Virus record (IMG/VR): IMGVR_UViG_3300028829_002092
Coordinates: 1 to 49,414 of that record
DNA length: 49,414 bases
Direction: 5' to 3' (one strand)
From: a virus
In this document: piece by piece, positions 41,355-49,212 of the stretch
How positions within the stretch are numbered: position 1 is the stretch's first letter
Layout: each line of letters starts with the position of its first letter
Translations under genes and position numbers: made by a program
The notes under the pieces: generated by a model
Databases searched by the model: none
The model's input: the letters and a program-made list of their open reading frames with translations, nothing else
What the model was told of the DNA's origin: nothing

Positions 41355-41360
41355 AGAAAC

Positions 41361-41582
41361 ATGATATTACCTGAATCCGACAAAGCATTACACATCATCT
41401 GGGAACTAGAATATGAGATGCTTAATGAACGTAACTGCGGTTACACGGGTTCTGATATGAAGAAACGTCTATGGGAGATCAAAATGAGAGTCGATAGAGC
41501 AATTGCAAAGGCTCCTACATATCATGGTGATCCAAACTACGAACAAGAATATCTTGTAGCAAAAATTAAAGGCGAAGTATGA
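41361..41582 (+). CDS. Small helical protein of unknown function
   Basis: A 73-residue charged, mainly helical protein (starts MILPESDKALHIIWELEYEM). I chose this ATG because the sigma70-type -10 lies 6 nt upstream and the preceding in-frame stretch (from 41145) is on top of the opposite-strand protease gene. Its stop overlaps the next ATG (ATGA at 41579-41582). No family is recognised. Confidence 0.6.
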   Translation: MILPESDKALHIIWELEYEMLNERNCGYTGSDMKKRLWEIKMRVDRAIAKAPTYHGDPNYEQEYLVAKIKGEV

Positions 41583-42379
41583 AGTTAGGCATTATTGGTA
41601 AAGGATTTGTTGGCTCCGCAGTCAGCAATGGCTTTACTAACGAGACAGAACAATTTATTGTTGACCCTGCAATTAATTCGCACACAATCAAAGATTTAGT
41701 AGAATGGGATCCAGACATGATATTTGTTTGTGTACCTACCCCACAACAAGAATCACATTTAGATGTAGATACTCACATAGTACGTGAAGTATTACTTAAC
41801 ATCGGATTTACAGACTATGCAAACGTTGTCGTAGTTAAATCTACTATTACTCCTGATCATCTAACGCAGTTTAAGAAACTTTTTAATGGATTACGACTTG
41901 TATATAACCCTGAGTTCTTAACTGAAGCAAACAGTTTACAGGACTTTATCAATCCAAATATGCAAATACTAGGTGGAGAGTTACAAGACTGCATCGAAGT
42001 AGAACAAGCATATATCAATCATAGTAAAGTTAAAATCGTACCCACATTCAAAACAGATACAACATCAGCAAGTCTGATGAAATACACAATCAATAGTTGG
42101 TTAGCAACAAAAGTATCATTCTTTAATGAATTATTTCATTTGCACCAATCAAGCAATGCAGAGACTACATGGGAGCAATTTACTGATATGGTAAAACGTG
42201 ATCCAAGAATAGGAGACAGTCATATGCAAGTCCCTGGACCAGATGGTATGTTTGGTTTTGGTGGACATTGTTTTCCAAAAGACACAAAAGCATTGTTATA
42301 TTATTCTAAACTAGAGGGGGCACCACTCACTCTATTAGAAAAAGTCATCCAACAAAACGAAGATGACAGAAACGGGTAA
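41579..42379 (+). CDS. Short UDP-glucose/GDP-mannose dehydrogenase-like protein
   Basis: A 266-residue protein with the Rossmann start MKLGIIGKGFVGSAV (GxGxxG), FVCVPTP (49-55), VVKSTI, YNPEFLTEA (109-117) and GFGGHCFPKD (226-235) with the catalytic Cys at 231. These are the NAD, substrate and catalytic motifs of UDP-glucose 6-dehydrogenase. It ends soon after, so the C-terminal UDP-binding domain of the ~390-450-residue enzymes is missing. It may be a minimal enzyme, may pair with a host partner, or may be a non-catalytic relative. Gene product would be a uronic acid for capsule or glycan. Confidence 0.75.
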   Translation: MKLGIIGKGFVGSAVSNGFTNETEQFIVDPAINSHTIKDLVEWDPDMIFVCVPTPQQESHLDVDTHIVREVLLNIGFTDYANVVVVKSTITPDHLTQFKKLFNGLRLVYNPEFLTEANSLQDFINPNMQILGGELQDCIEVEQAYINHSKVKIVPTFKTDTTSASLMKYTINSWLATKVSFFNELFHLHQSSNAETTWEQFTDMVKRDPRIGDSHMQVPGPDGMFGFGGHCFPKDTKALLYYSKLEGAPLTLLEKVIQQNEDDRNG

Positions 42380-42416
42380 ATGCACCCTTGACAGTGTACA
42401 GAATACCCTGTATACT
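42371..42416 (+). promoter_or_regulatory. Sigma70-type promoter with upstream box
   Basis: TTGACA (42388-42393), 17-bp spacer, TATACT (42411-42416). AACGGGTAAAT (42371-42381), which includes the stop codon of the preceding gene, lies 6 nt upstream of the -35. The 5' leader to 42453 has GGAGAT as ribosome site. An imperfect dyad TACAG/CTGTA lies in the spacer. Confidence 0.8.
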
Positions 42417-42452
42417 ATACGCATAGATTTACATAATCATAGGAGATAATCG

Positions 42453-42713
42453 ATGGCAGCAAAATATTTTAATCCAGAGCAAGTCAACAAAATGAAGCAA
42501 CTTGTTAACGAAGGCATGGCAGTAATGCAAGAAGTAGAAACACTTAATGGTGGATTGACTGATACTGTAAAAGCAATAGCAGAAGAACTTGAGATCAAGC
42601 CTTCTATTCTTAAAAAAGCAATCAGAATTGCATACAAAAGCAAATTGACTGATACGAATGCTGACCATGAGCAACTAAACGATATATTGGAGACTGTTGG
42701 TAGAACACTTTAA
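42453..42713 (+). CDS. dsbA: DsbA-like double-stranded DNA-binding protein
   Basis: An 86-residue, mostly helical protein. From memory, the pattern (long helix with LVNEGMAVMQEVETLNGGL, then ELEIKPSILKKAIRIAYKSK, then EQLNDILETVG) parallels T4 DsbA (89 residues; ELGVDGKMFNRLLALYHKDN and a C-terminal EEVVELYDTV). T4 DsbA binds dsDNA and helps late transcription; this is the phage protein, not the disulfide oxidase. It has its own strong promoter and the stop overlaps the next ATG. Confidence 0.55.
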   Translation: MAAKYFNPEQVNKMKQLVNEGMAVMQEVETLNGGLTDTVKAIAEELEIKPSILKKAIRIAYKSKLTDTNADHEQLNDILETVGRTL

Positions 42714-43339
42714 TGCCAAGACTTGTCACGTTTGGATGTTCATTTACATACGGTCACAGTTTATCTGATTGTTATATAGGAAATGGACGTCCTGGTGATT
42801 CACCTAGTAAGTTTGCTTGGCCAAATCTATTAGCAGAAAAGTTAAATTATGAATGTTTAAATTTATCTGCTTGTGGTTCAGGTAATTATCAAATTTTACT
42901 AGATATTTTACGAACAGATTTTGAACAAGATGATTTAGTTGTAATAGGATATTCATATTTTGATAGATATGAAAATTACCTAATGACTGATAAAATTGAT
43001 GCAGGTTTTCTAATAACTTCAAAGTCTAAAGAACTTAAACATAGAATAGAAACCAATAAAGTTATGTTAGGTGAGACAAGTGAAGAACAAAAGTTCTGGA
43101 ACAATTGGTTATCCATACAACATGCAGAAATGATATTAAACTCTAAAAATATAAAAAATTATTCGTTTCTCAATGTGCCGGAAATAGCACTAGAAACGAA
43201 ACCTGACTTGATCGAAATGCAAAACTTTATCGATCATATCAATTTAAACTTTAAGGATTATGCTTTGGACAATGAACACCCTGGAATTAAGACTCATCAG
43301 TTGCAATCAGAACAACTTTATAGTATAATAGCACTATGA
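42713..43339 (+). CDS. SGNH/GDSL hydrolase-like protein
   Basis: A 208-residue protein. The start MPRLVTFGCSFTYGHS has the block I shape of SGNH hydrolases, with S in GCSFTYG at the nucleophile position; block III is suggested by ACGSGNYQ (GxxN) and block V by DNEHPGIKTH (DxxH, here D-N-E-H-P). Family members are esterases and acyltransferases acting on lipids and sugars. The gene overlaps both neighbours. Phage versions can deacetylate surface sugars or modify glycans; the substrate is not readable. Confidence 0.6.
   Translation: MPRLVTFGCSFTYGHSLSDCYIGNGRPGDSPSKFAWPNLLAEKLNYECLNLSACGSGNYQILLDILRTDFEQDDLVVIGYSYFDRYENYLMTDKIDAGFLITSKSKELKHRIETNKVMLGETSEEQKFWNNWLSIQHAEMILNSKNIKNYSFLNVPEIALETKPDLIEMQNFIDHINLNFKDYALDNEHPGIKTHQLQSEQLYSIIAL
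43301..43329 (+). promoter_or_regulatory. Sigma70-type promoter of the DNA polymerase gene, leaderless
   Basis: TTGCAA (43301-43306), 17-bp spacer, TATAAT (43324-43329). The ATG at 43336 is 6 nt after the -10 and there is no Shine-Dalgarno. The promoter lies inside the 3' end of the SGNH gene. Confidence 0.6.
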
Positions 43340-46050
43340 GTTATATCGATGCAATACATGATAAGTCTGCGGAACGAATACATGTCGTAGAACGCAGTCC
43401 TGCAGGTGAACGGATATTCAAAGAATATCCTACTAACTATGTTATGTACTATGAAGACAGCAAAGGTAAGCATCGTTCACTTTATGGAACTCCTGTAAAA
43501 AAGTTTTCGTCACGTAAACAAGCAGAATGGGAGAAAGAGAAACGCATCCACGGTAAGAAACGTCTGTTTGAAGCAGATATTCCGATCGTCTTTAGATGTC
43601 TCAGTGAGAACTATCTAAAGGTTGATGCTCCCAAACTGCATACGTGTTTCTTTGATATTGAGGTAGACTTTGATCCTAGTAGAGGATTTTCTCCCCCAAG
43701 TGATCCCTTTAATCCTGTAACTGCTGTAAGTTTATACTTAGACTGGCTTGATCAGTTAGTCTGTCTTGCAGTTCCCCCTAAGCATATGACGTATGAGACT
43801 GCACAAGAAGCAATTGCAGAGTTCCCTGACACTATGTTGTTTAGAACAGAGAAAGAATTGTTCGATGCATTCTTTTCACTAATCGAAGATGCAGATGTGT
43901 TGTCGGGTTGGAACTCAGAAGGATATGATATTCCTTACATGGTTAATCGTGTTACACGTGTGATGTCTAAAGATGATACACGTAGATTTTGTTTGCTTGG
44001 ACAGTATCCTAAGAAACGTAAGTATGAACGATTTGGTAAAGAAGAAGAAACGTTTGACTTAGTTGGTCGTATTCACTTAGACTATCTACAACTTTATAAG
44101 AAGTATAACTACGAATCTCGTCACAGTTATAAACTAGATGCGATTGGTGAAATGGAAGTTGGTGAAAAGAAGACTGAGTACGAAGGGTCACTTGATCAAT
44201 TATATAACAAAGATTTTAAAAAGTTCATTGAATATAACAGACAGGATACATTACTACTTAAGAAACTAGATGATAAGTTGCAGTTTTTAGAACTTGCTAA
44301 TCAACTGGCGCATGAGAATACTGTATTGCTTCCAACTGTTATGGGCTCAGTTGCTATGATTGAAATGGCTGTGATGAATGAAGCACATGAACGTGGTGTA
44401 GTTGTACCCAACAAGATAAGATCAAATCTTAATACAGTTAGTGAAGGTCAAGCGGCAGGTGCTTATGTAATGAATCCGAAGAAAGGACTGCATGAGTGGA
44501 TAGGCTCTATCGATATCAACTCACTATATCCTTCAACTATTCGTGCATTGAACATGGCCCCAGAGACTATTGTAGGACAAGTCAGACAGACTTTGACTAA
44601 TCAGTATATGGAAGAGAAAGGTCTTGAATTAGCAAAAGCAAAGCCTCGATATAAACCAGGCGATGCTCCAGTAGAAGGTCCCGTATTATGGGAGGGTCTG
44701 TTTAGTTCATTAGAGTATACTGCTATTCAGAATCAGGAACGTGGCACAATGCTAACAATCGATTATGAAGATGGCAGAGAAGAAGAAATGAGTGCCGCAC
44801 AAGCATGGAAGATGATTTATGATTCTAACAATCCTTACATTCTTAGTGCTAATGGTACAATCTTTAGATCCGATCAAGAGGGTGTGATTCCTGGATTGTT
44901 ATCTAAATGGTATTCTGATCGTAAAGTGATGCAGAAGAAACTTAGAGAGTCTACTACAAAGACAGATATAGACTACTGGGACAAGAGACAGTTAGTTCGT
45001 AAGATTCTACTTAACTCAGCATATGGTGCACTTTTGAATGAGCATTGTCGTTTCTATGATAAACGCATAGGACAAAGCACAACGTTGACAGGTCGTTCAA
45101 TCACTAAACATATGTCAGCATTTACTAATGAGATAATGACTGGCAAGTATGATCATACAGGTGAATCAATGATTTATGGTGATACTGATTCTTGTTACTT
45201 TAGTGCATGGCCCATGCTTAAAGATGATCTTCCAGCAGACATGTCATTAGAAGACAAGAAGCAAACGTTTATCGATTTGTATGAAAACATGTCTGATCAA
45301 TGCAATGTATCGTTCCCTGGCTTTATGGAGAAAGCATTTCATTGTCCACGTGAGAAAGGCGAGATAATCAAAGGTGGTAGAGAAGTCTGTGGTGACAGAG
45401 GATTGTTTATCACTAAGAAAAGATATGCAATTAATATCTATGATGCAGAAAACAAACGTACTGATAAAGATGGTGCAATGAAAGTTAAAGCAATGGGCTT
45501 AGACTTAAAGAGAGCAGATACTCCTGCATATGTACAAGACTTCTTAATGGAAGTCTTAGAAATGACACTATCAGGTAAACAACGTGATGAAATTATCGAA
45601 AAGATTAAAGAGTTTAAGATTACATTAGGTAAACAGGATTCATGGACAAAAGGTTCCCCTAAAGGCGTAAACAAACTGACTTCTTATACAATGCTTGAAA
45701 AGAATTCTAAGACTGGTAGAGCAAACATGCCCGGGCATGTTAGAGCGGCAATGAACTGGAACACACTCAAACGTGTACATGGAGATAACTACTCAATGGA
45801 GATCATGGACGGTTTTAAAGTTGTCGTATGCAAACTAAAGTCTAATGCAATGGGTTATACAAGTATTGCATATCCAACTGATCAACTTAGGCTTCCTGAA
45901 TGGTTCAGAGACTTGCCATTCGATGACAATCTGATGGAGTCTACACTTGTAGATGAAAAGATCAGTAACTTGCTAGGAGTTCTTAAATGGGACTTACGAG
46001 CAAACACAGACACTAATTCAACCTTTGATGAGTTGTTTAGTTTCGGGTAA
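43336..46050 (+). CDS. 43: Family B DNA polymerase, gp43
   Basis: A 904-residue protein, close to T4 gp43 (898). The exonuclease part has CFFDIEVDFD (D107, E109), WNSEGYDIPYMVNR and a late YNRQDTLLL (Exo I-III). The polymerase part has DINSLYPS (from D393, motif A), KILLNSAYGALLNE (motif B) and YGDTDS (D616, D618, motif C). All acidic residues needed for synthesis and proofreading are present and no intein is inserted. With gp44 and gp45 it forms the phage replisome core. The ATG lies directly behind a -10. Confidence 0.96.
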   Translation: MSYIDAIHDKSAERIHVVERSPAGERIFKEYPTNYVMYYEDSKGKHRSLYGTPVKKFSSRKQAEWEKEKRIHGKKRLFEADIPIVFRCLSENYLKVDAPKLHTCFFDIEVDFDPSRGFSPPSDPFNPVTAVSLYLDWLDQLVCLAVPPKHMTYETAQEAIAEFPDTMLFRTEKELFDAFFSLIEDADVLSGWNSEGYDIPYMVNRVTRVMSKDDTRRFCLLGQYPKKRKYERFGKEEETFDLVGRIHLDYLQLYKKYNYESRHSYKLDAIGEMEVGEKKTEYEGSLDQLYNKDFKKFIEYNRQDTLLLKKLDDKLQFLELANQLAHENTVLLPTVMGSVAMIEMAVMNEAHERGVVVPNKIRSNLNTVSEGQAAGAYVMNPKKGLHEWIGSIDINSLYPSTIRALNMAPETIVGQVRQTLTNQYMEEKGLELAKAKPRYKPGDAPVEGPVLWEGLFSSLEYTAIQNQERGTMLTIDYEDGREEEMSAAQAWKMIYDSNNPYILSANGTIFRSDQEGVIPGLLSKWYSDRKVMQKKLRESTTKTDIDYWDKRQLVRKILLNSAYGALLNEHCRFYDKRIGQSTTLTGRSITKHMSAFTNEIMTGKYDHTGESMIYGDTDSCYFSAWPMLKDDLPADMSLEDKKQTFIDLYENMSDQCNVSFPGFMEKAFHCPREKGEIIKGGREVCGDRGLFITKKRYAINIYDAENKRTDKDGAMKVKAMGLDLKRADTPAYVQDFLMEVLEMTLSGKQRDEIIEKIKEFKITLGKQDSWTKGSPKGVNKLTSYTMLEKNSKTGRANMPGHVRAAMNWNTLKRVHGDNYSMEIMDGFKVVVCKLKSNAMGYTSIAYPTDQLRLPEWFRDLPFDDNLMESTLVDEKISNLLGVLKWDLRANTDTNSTFDELFSFG

Positions 46051-46067
46051 ATCTTATGTCCAAAACG

Positions 46068-46097
46068 TTTGCTTTACACATTAAATCCAGATATAAT
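46068..46097 (+). promoter_or_regulatory. Possible middle/early promoter of gene 45
   Basis: TATAAT (46092-46097) with a weak -35 (TTGCTT at 46069-46074, 17-bp spacer). The same stretch, TTTGCTTTA (46068-46076), fits the T4 MotA box (wwTGCTTyA) but is about 2 bp further from the -10 than in T4. A 33-nt leader carries GAGGAG before the ATG at 46137. Confidence 0.45.
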
Positions 46098-46136
46098 ACA
46101 CAGTATATCTACCTAAATACATTACGAGGAGTATAA

Positions 46137-46871
46137 ATGAAAGATAACTTATTAGACATCATCGGTTACACGCATAGTCTAGGCATCATTGATCTAGTAA
46201 AGATCGTGGGAACTGATACAGAAACTGAGATTCATGCAATTGCAGAAGATAAATCTGTTATTGTAACAGGCAAAACTAAAACGCCAGTTGCAGATTTTAT
46301 CGGAACGTTTGGTATGCCGAATCTGACTAAACTAAAAACTATTTTAGGCTTTGATGTCTATAATGATGATAGTGCTGAAATCGATATGACGAAAGCAAAC
46401 AAAGATGGTAATGAAATACCTAGTGCAATTCACTTTGCAACTAAGCAAGGAGACTTTGTTAATGACTATCGTTTGATGTCACAAGCAATCATTGAAGAAA
46501 AAGTAAGAAATGTTACTTTCAAAGGTGCTAATTGGGACGTAGAATTTGAACCAACAGTTGCAGGTATCATGCGTTTGAAAATGCAGGCACAGGCAAACTC
46601 TGAAGAATTGAACTTTACTACTAAAACAGAAGACGGCGATCTTAAAATCTTCTTTGGTGATCCTTCAACTCACTCAGGTAACTTTGTGTTTCAACCTACT
46701 GTAACAGGAGAACTTACTAGAGCATGGATGTGGCCTGTTAAAGTATTCTTGTCTATTATGGATTTGCCAGGTGATAAAACTGTGCGTATCTCTGATCAAG
46801 GTGCGGCTCAAATTACAGTAGACAGTGGTTACACAGTTTACGAATATCTATTACCAGCACAAGCCAAGTAA
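46137..46871 (+). CDS. 45: Sliding clamp, gp45-like
   Basis: A 244-residue protein. Size and layout (two similar beta-alpha-beta halves; MKDNLLDIIGYTHSLGIIDL at the start and WPVKVFLSIMDLPGDKTVRI in the second half, ending in YTVYEYLLPAQAK) fit T4 gp45 (228 residues), the trimeric clamp that tethers gp43 and also activates T4 late transcription with gp33 and gp55. The neighbouring gp43 gene and its own ribosome site GAGGAG support the call. The late promoters in the window would be its targets if the T4 late system is kept. Confidence 0.8.
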   Translation: MKDNLLDIIGYTHSLGIIDLVKIVGTDTETEIHAIAEDKSVIVTGKTKTPVADFIGTFGMPNLTKLKTILGFDVYNDDSAEIDMTKANKDGNEIPSAIHFATKQGDFVNDYRLMSQAIIEEKVRNVTFKGANWDVEFEPTVAGIMRLKMQAQANSEELNFTTKTEDGDLKIFFGDPSTHSGNFVFQPTVTGELTRAWMWPVKVFLSIMDLPGDKTVRISDQGAAQITVDSGYTVYEYLLPAQAK

Positions 46872-46880
46872 GACAAGTAA

Positions 46881-47579
46881 GTGCTAATTCAACGTAGCAA
46901 AACCCATTGGGAGAAACCAGAGTTTTGGACAAGAGGAAATCATACTCGACAGGTCGTAAGAATTCAAGGTTTAACTGTTGAGATTGTAGGAACTAAGTAT
47001 TCATATATTAGTATAGGAAAAGTTGCATCAACTTTTATGGGGGAGTTTTTAGGAAATCTAAAATATCATCAAAGTGCATATGATTATAATATACCAGATG
47101 AACGTAGACTTCCCCAAACTTATATGGTTGTGTTGAGAGATCCTGTTGAACGTTGGTGTTCTGGAATAGTAGAATACTTAGTTAATAGCGGAATGTTTAT
47201 AGAAGGTAAAGAGTCATCTTTTACATTAAAAAACAGAGAAACATTAGATTTGATATTTGGTTATGCAATATTTGATAGACATACATGTCCTCAAGTTGAT
47301 TACTTGCATGGAATAGATACAGATCAATGTGTATTTTTTAAACTTGATAAGGATTTTGAAAATACAATGAGACGTTTCGCAGAAAAAGAATTAAAGGTAC
47401 CCACAAAAGATGTAACAATACGAAAAGTTATGTATAATACATCAGAGAGGAACTCACATAAAAAACTTAGGGATATAATTAATTTTGAAATTAAAAATAA
47501 TCCTAGATATATGAAACAGATAAAAGATCATTTTGCAGATGATATTATCTTGTTTAACTCAGTAAATTATTATGAATGA
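46881..47579 (+). CDS. Sulfotransferase-like protein (GTG start)
   Basis: A 232-residue protein. YISIGKVASTFM (42-53) is the PAPS 5'-phosphosulfate loop (family KVASTT/S), and MVVLRDPVERWCSGIVEYL (~82-100) is the 3'-phosphate motif (RDPxxRxxS). This is a clearer sulfotransferase match than the two at 38-40 kb and is closer to carbohydrate sulfotransferases. The GTG at 46881 follows AGTAA; the ribosome site is weak. Its stop overlaps the next gene by 8 nt. Likely target is a hydroxyl on a glycan; unproven. Confidence 0.65.
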   Translation: MLIQRSKTHWEKPEFWTRGNHTRQVVRIQGLTVEIVGTKYSYISIGKVASTFMGEFLGNLKYHQSAYDYNIPDERRLPQTYMVVLRDPVERWCSGIVEYLVNSGMFIEGKESSFTLKNRETLDLIFGYAIFDRHTCPQVDYLHGIDTDQCVFFKLDKDFENTMRRFAEKELKVPTKDVTIRKVMYNTSERNSHKKLRDIINFEIKNNPRYMKQIKDHFADDIILFNSVNYYE

Positions 47580-49065
47580 AAATATGGCAGAACAAATCGA
47601 TCTTTCAAAAGAGCATAAGCCGGATTGGGCACTGTTCTTACCCGCAGTCAGTAGTTTTTTTATTACTGGCTTAGGTAAGCAAAGAGATACAACTACTGAG
47701 GATTACTTTCCTCAAGAACGTATACCAGCAGGGTTCAACGGAGACGTAGAACGTCTGAATTTCTTAAACTCTAAAGAAGGTTTGTTCACTTATAAGTGGG
47801 GATTGTATTCTGCTGGCCATGCAGACTTAGATGTAACTAAGGACATTTCTGCTGAATCTATCATACGTGATAGAGAAGAGGGTACGTTTATGTTAGGCGA
47901 CTCGGGTGGTTTTCAGATTATGAAAGGTCAATGGCCTGCTGATTGGAAAGATCCGAATTGTCCTAAAGCACTTGAACAACGTATCAAAGTCCTAACGTGG
48001 ATGGACACGTATATGGATTACGGCATGTGTTTAGACATACCCTCGCAAACTGTGCAAAATCAACATCTGTTTGACAAGCATGGTATAAAAACCATAGAGG
48101 AAGCCGCACTGGCAACGCATATCAACAACGATTACTTTATACACAATCGTAATGGTAACTGTAAGTTCTTAAATGTCTTGCAGGGGTTGAATCATACTCA
48201 GTCAGATAACTGGTATGAGGAAATGAAGATGTATTGCGATCCGAATAAGTACCCAGATAATCATTTCAATGGTTGGGCATTCGGTGGTCAAAACAAAATC
48301 GACATACATCTTACCTTAAAAAGAATCGTTGGTATTATACATGATGGACTGTTAGAACCCGGAAAGCATGATCTTATTCATTGCTTAGGTACATCTATCT
48401 TAGAATATGCTGTCCTGTTTTCTGATATTCAGAAAGCAGTAAGAAAGTATCACAATCCAAACTTACAGATTACGTTTGATTGTGCAAGTCCTTTCTTTGG
48501 TGCGGCTAAAGGGTTAGCATACTTTAACTCTAATATGGAACACAATACTAAGTGGACATACTCTATGGAAAAGACTGCGGAAAGCAAAGACTTTGATACT
48601 GACATGCGTAAATTTAGTGACGCCGTAATAGCAGAGGGTATACATGATAAATTTAATGACTCTCCTGTCACTAACGCAATGGTTATGAAGGACCTTTGTT
48701 ATCGTGGTCATGGTTTCTTAAACAAGCATGGGAAAGAAACTAAAACGAGTTGGGACACACTCAGTTATACATTGCTACAGGCACACAATGTCTATCAGCA
48801 TATGTTTGCAGTACAAGAAGCAAACAGACAATATGACTCAGGGTGTGTCCCCGCAATGTTGATGAATGAAACGTTTGAAAGTGTAAGATTTGGAGACTTA
48901 GTTGACGAAATATTTTCACTCAACGACAGACAAAAATCATTAGACCTGATTGATAAACATAGTAGATTTTGGATGCAAATAATGTCAGGATCACAAGGCT
49001 TTTCAGGTAAGAGATCAGTTAATGCAGGTACAATGTTTGATCAACTGTTTACCGAAAACGGGTAA
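47572..49065 (+). CDS. TGT/DpdA-like transglycosylase
   Basis: A 497-residue protein. MLGDSGGFQ (107-115) is the substrate-binding motif of queuine tRNA-ribosyltransferases (SGGFQ). LDIPS follows (~155), then LQGLN (~202) for VQGG, GWAFGG for the TGT YAIGGL strand, HCLGTS for MGVGxP, and ITFDCASPF at the position of the MFDCVxP nucleophile Asp. The CxCxxC zinc site is not seen. TGT swaps guanine in tRNA; DpdA relatives in phages insert 7-deazaguanines into DNA. Length and divergence favour the DpdA-type side, but tRNA activity cannot be excluded. No queC/D/E or folE gene is in the window. A second ATG at 47584 is a possible start. Confidence 0.65.
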   Translation: MNENMAEQIDLSKEHKPDWALFLPAVSSFFITGLGKQRDTTTEDYFPQERIPAGFNGDVERLNFLNSKEGLFTYKWGLYSAGHADLDVTKDISAESIIRDREEGTFMLGDSGGFQIMKGQWPADWKDPNCPKALEQRIKVLTWMDTYMDYGMCLDIPSQTVQNQHLFDKHGIKTIEEAALATHINNDYFIHNRNGNCKFLNVLQGLNHTQSDNWYEEMKMYCDPNKYPDNHFNGWAFGGQNKIDIHLTLKRIVGIIHDGLLEPGKHDLIHCLGTSILEYAVLFSDIQKAVRKYHNPNLQITFDCASPFFGAAKGLAYFNSNMEHNTKWTYSMEKTAESKDFDTDMRKFSDAVIAEGIHDKFNDSPVTNAMVMKDLCYRGHGFLNKHGKETKTSWDTLSYTLLQAHNVYQHMFAVQEANRQYDSGCVPAMLMNETFESVRFGDLVDEIFSLNDRQKSLDLIDKHSRFWMQIMSGSQGFSGKRSVNAGTMFDQLFTENG

Positions 49066-49102
49066 ATTGATGCTTGACATAAACAACAATTTCCTGTATT
49101 AT
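49057..49102 (+). promoter_or_regulatory. Sigma70-type promoter with upstream box, leaderless
   Basis: TTGACA (49074-49079), 17-bp spacer, TATTAT (49097-49102), with TG directly upstream of the -10. The ATG at 49108 is 5 nt after the -10. AACGGGTAAAT (49057-49067), which contains the stop codon of the transglycosylase gene, lies 6 nt upstream of the -35. Confidence 0.7.
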
Positions 49103-49107
49103 TAGTA

Positions 49108-49203
49108 ATGATAGAAATGTTGATTTGGAGTATTATTGTAGTTACATGGTTATCATATGGTATGCATGTGATTAGAGAATACATAAGAAATCATATTGAA
49201 TAG
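49108..49203 (+). CDS. 31-residue membrane peptide
   Basis: A 31-residue protein starting MIEMLIWSIIVVTWLSYGMH: one membrane segment with a short basic/acidic tail. Support: a near-consensus promoter exactly 5 nt upstream and the next gene starting 9 nt after its stop with AGGAAC between. Too small for a family call. Could also be a short leader peptide for the next gene. Confidence 0.5.
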   Translation: MIEMLIWSIIVVTWLSYGMHVIREYIRNHIE

Positions 49204-49212
49204 GAACAACAA

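Noticed and set aside
41145-41360. N-terminal extension of the 41361 gene
   Set aside because: The extension lies on top of the opposite-strand protease gene and across both promoters; the ATG at 41361 directly follows a good promoter.
42453-42713. DsbA disulfide oxidoreductase
   Set aside because: The name clash is with the phage dsDNA-binding protein; there is no CxxC, no thioredoxin fold pattern and no signal peptide.
43336-46050. Intein or split in the DNA polymerase
   Set aside because: Length matches T4 gp43 and motifs A, B and C are at normal spacing without an insertion.
46068-46076. Firm MotA middle promoter for gene 45
   Set aside because: The box fits, but spacing to the -10 is about 2 bp off and the other sigma70-type promoters here do not have the T4 middle layout; kept only as a possibility in the feature list.
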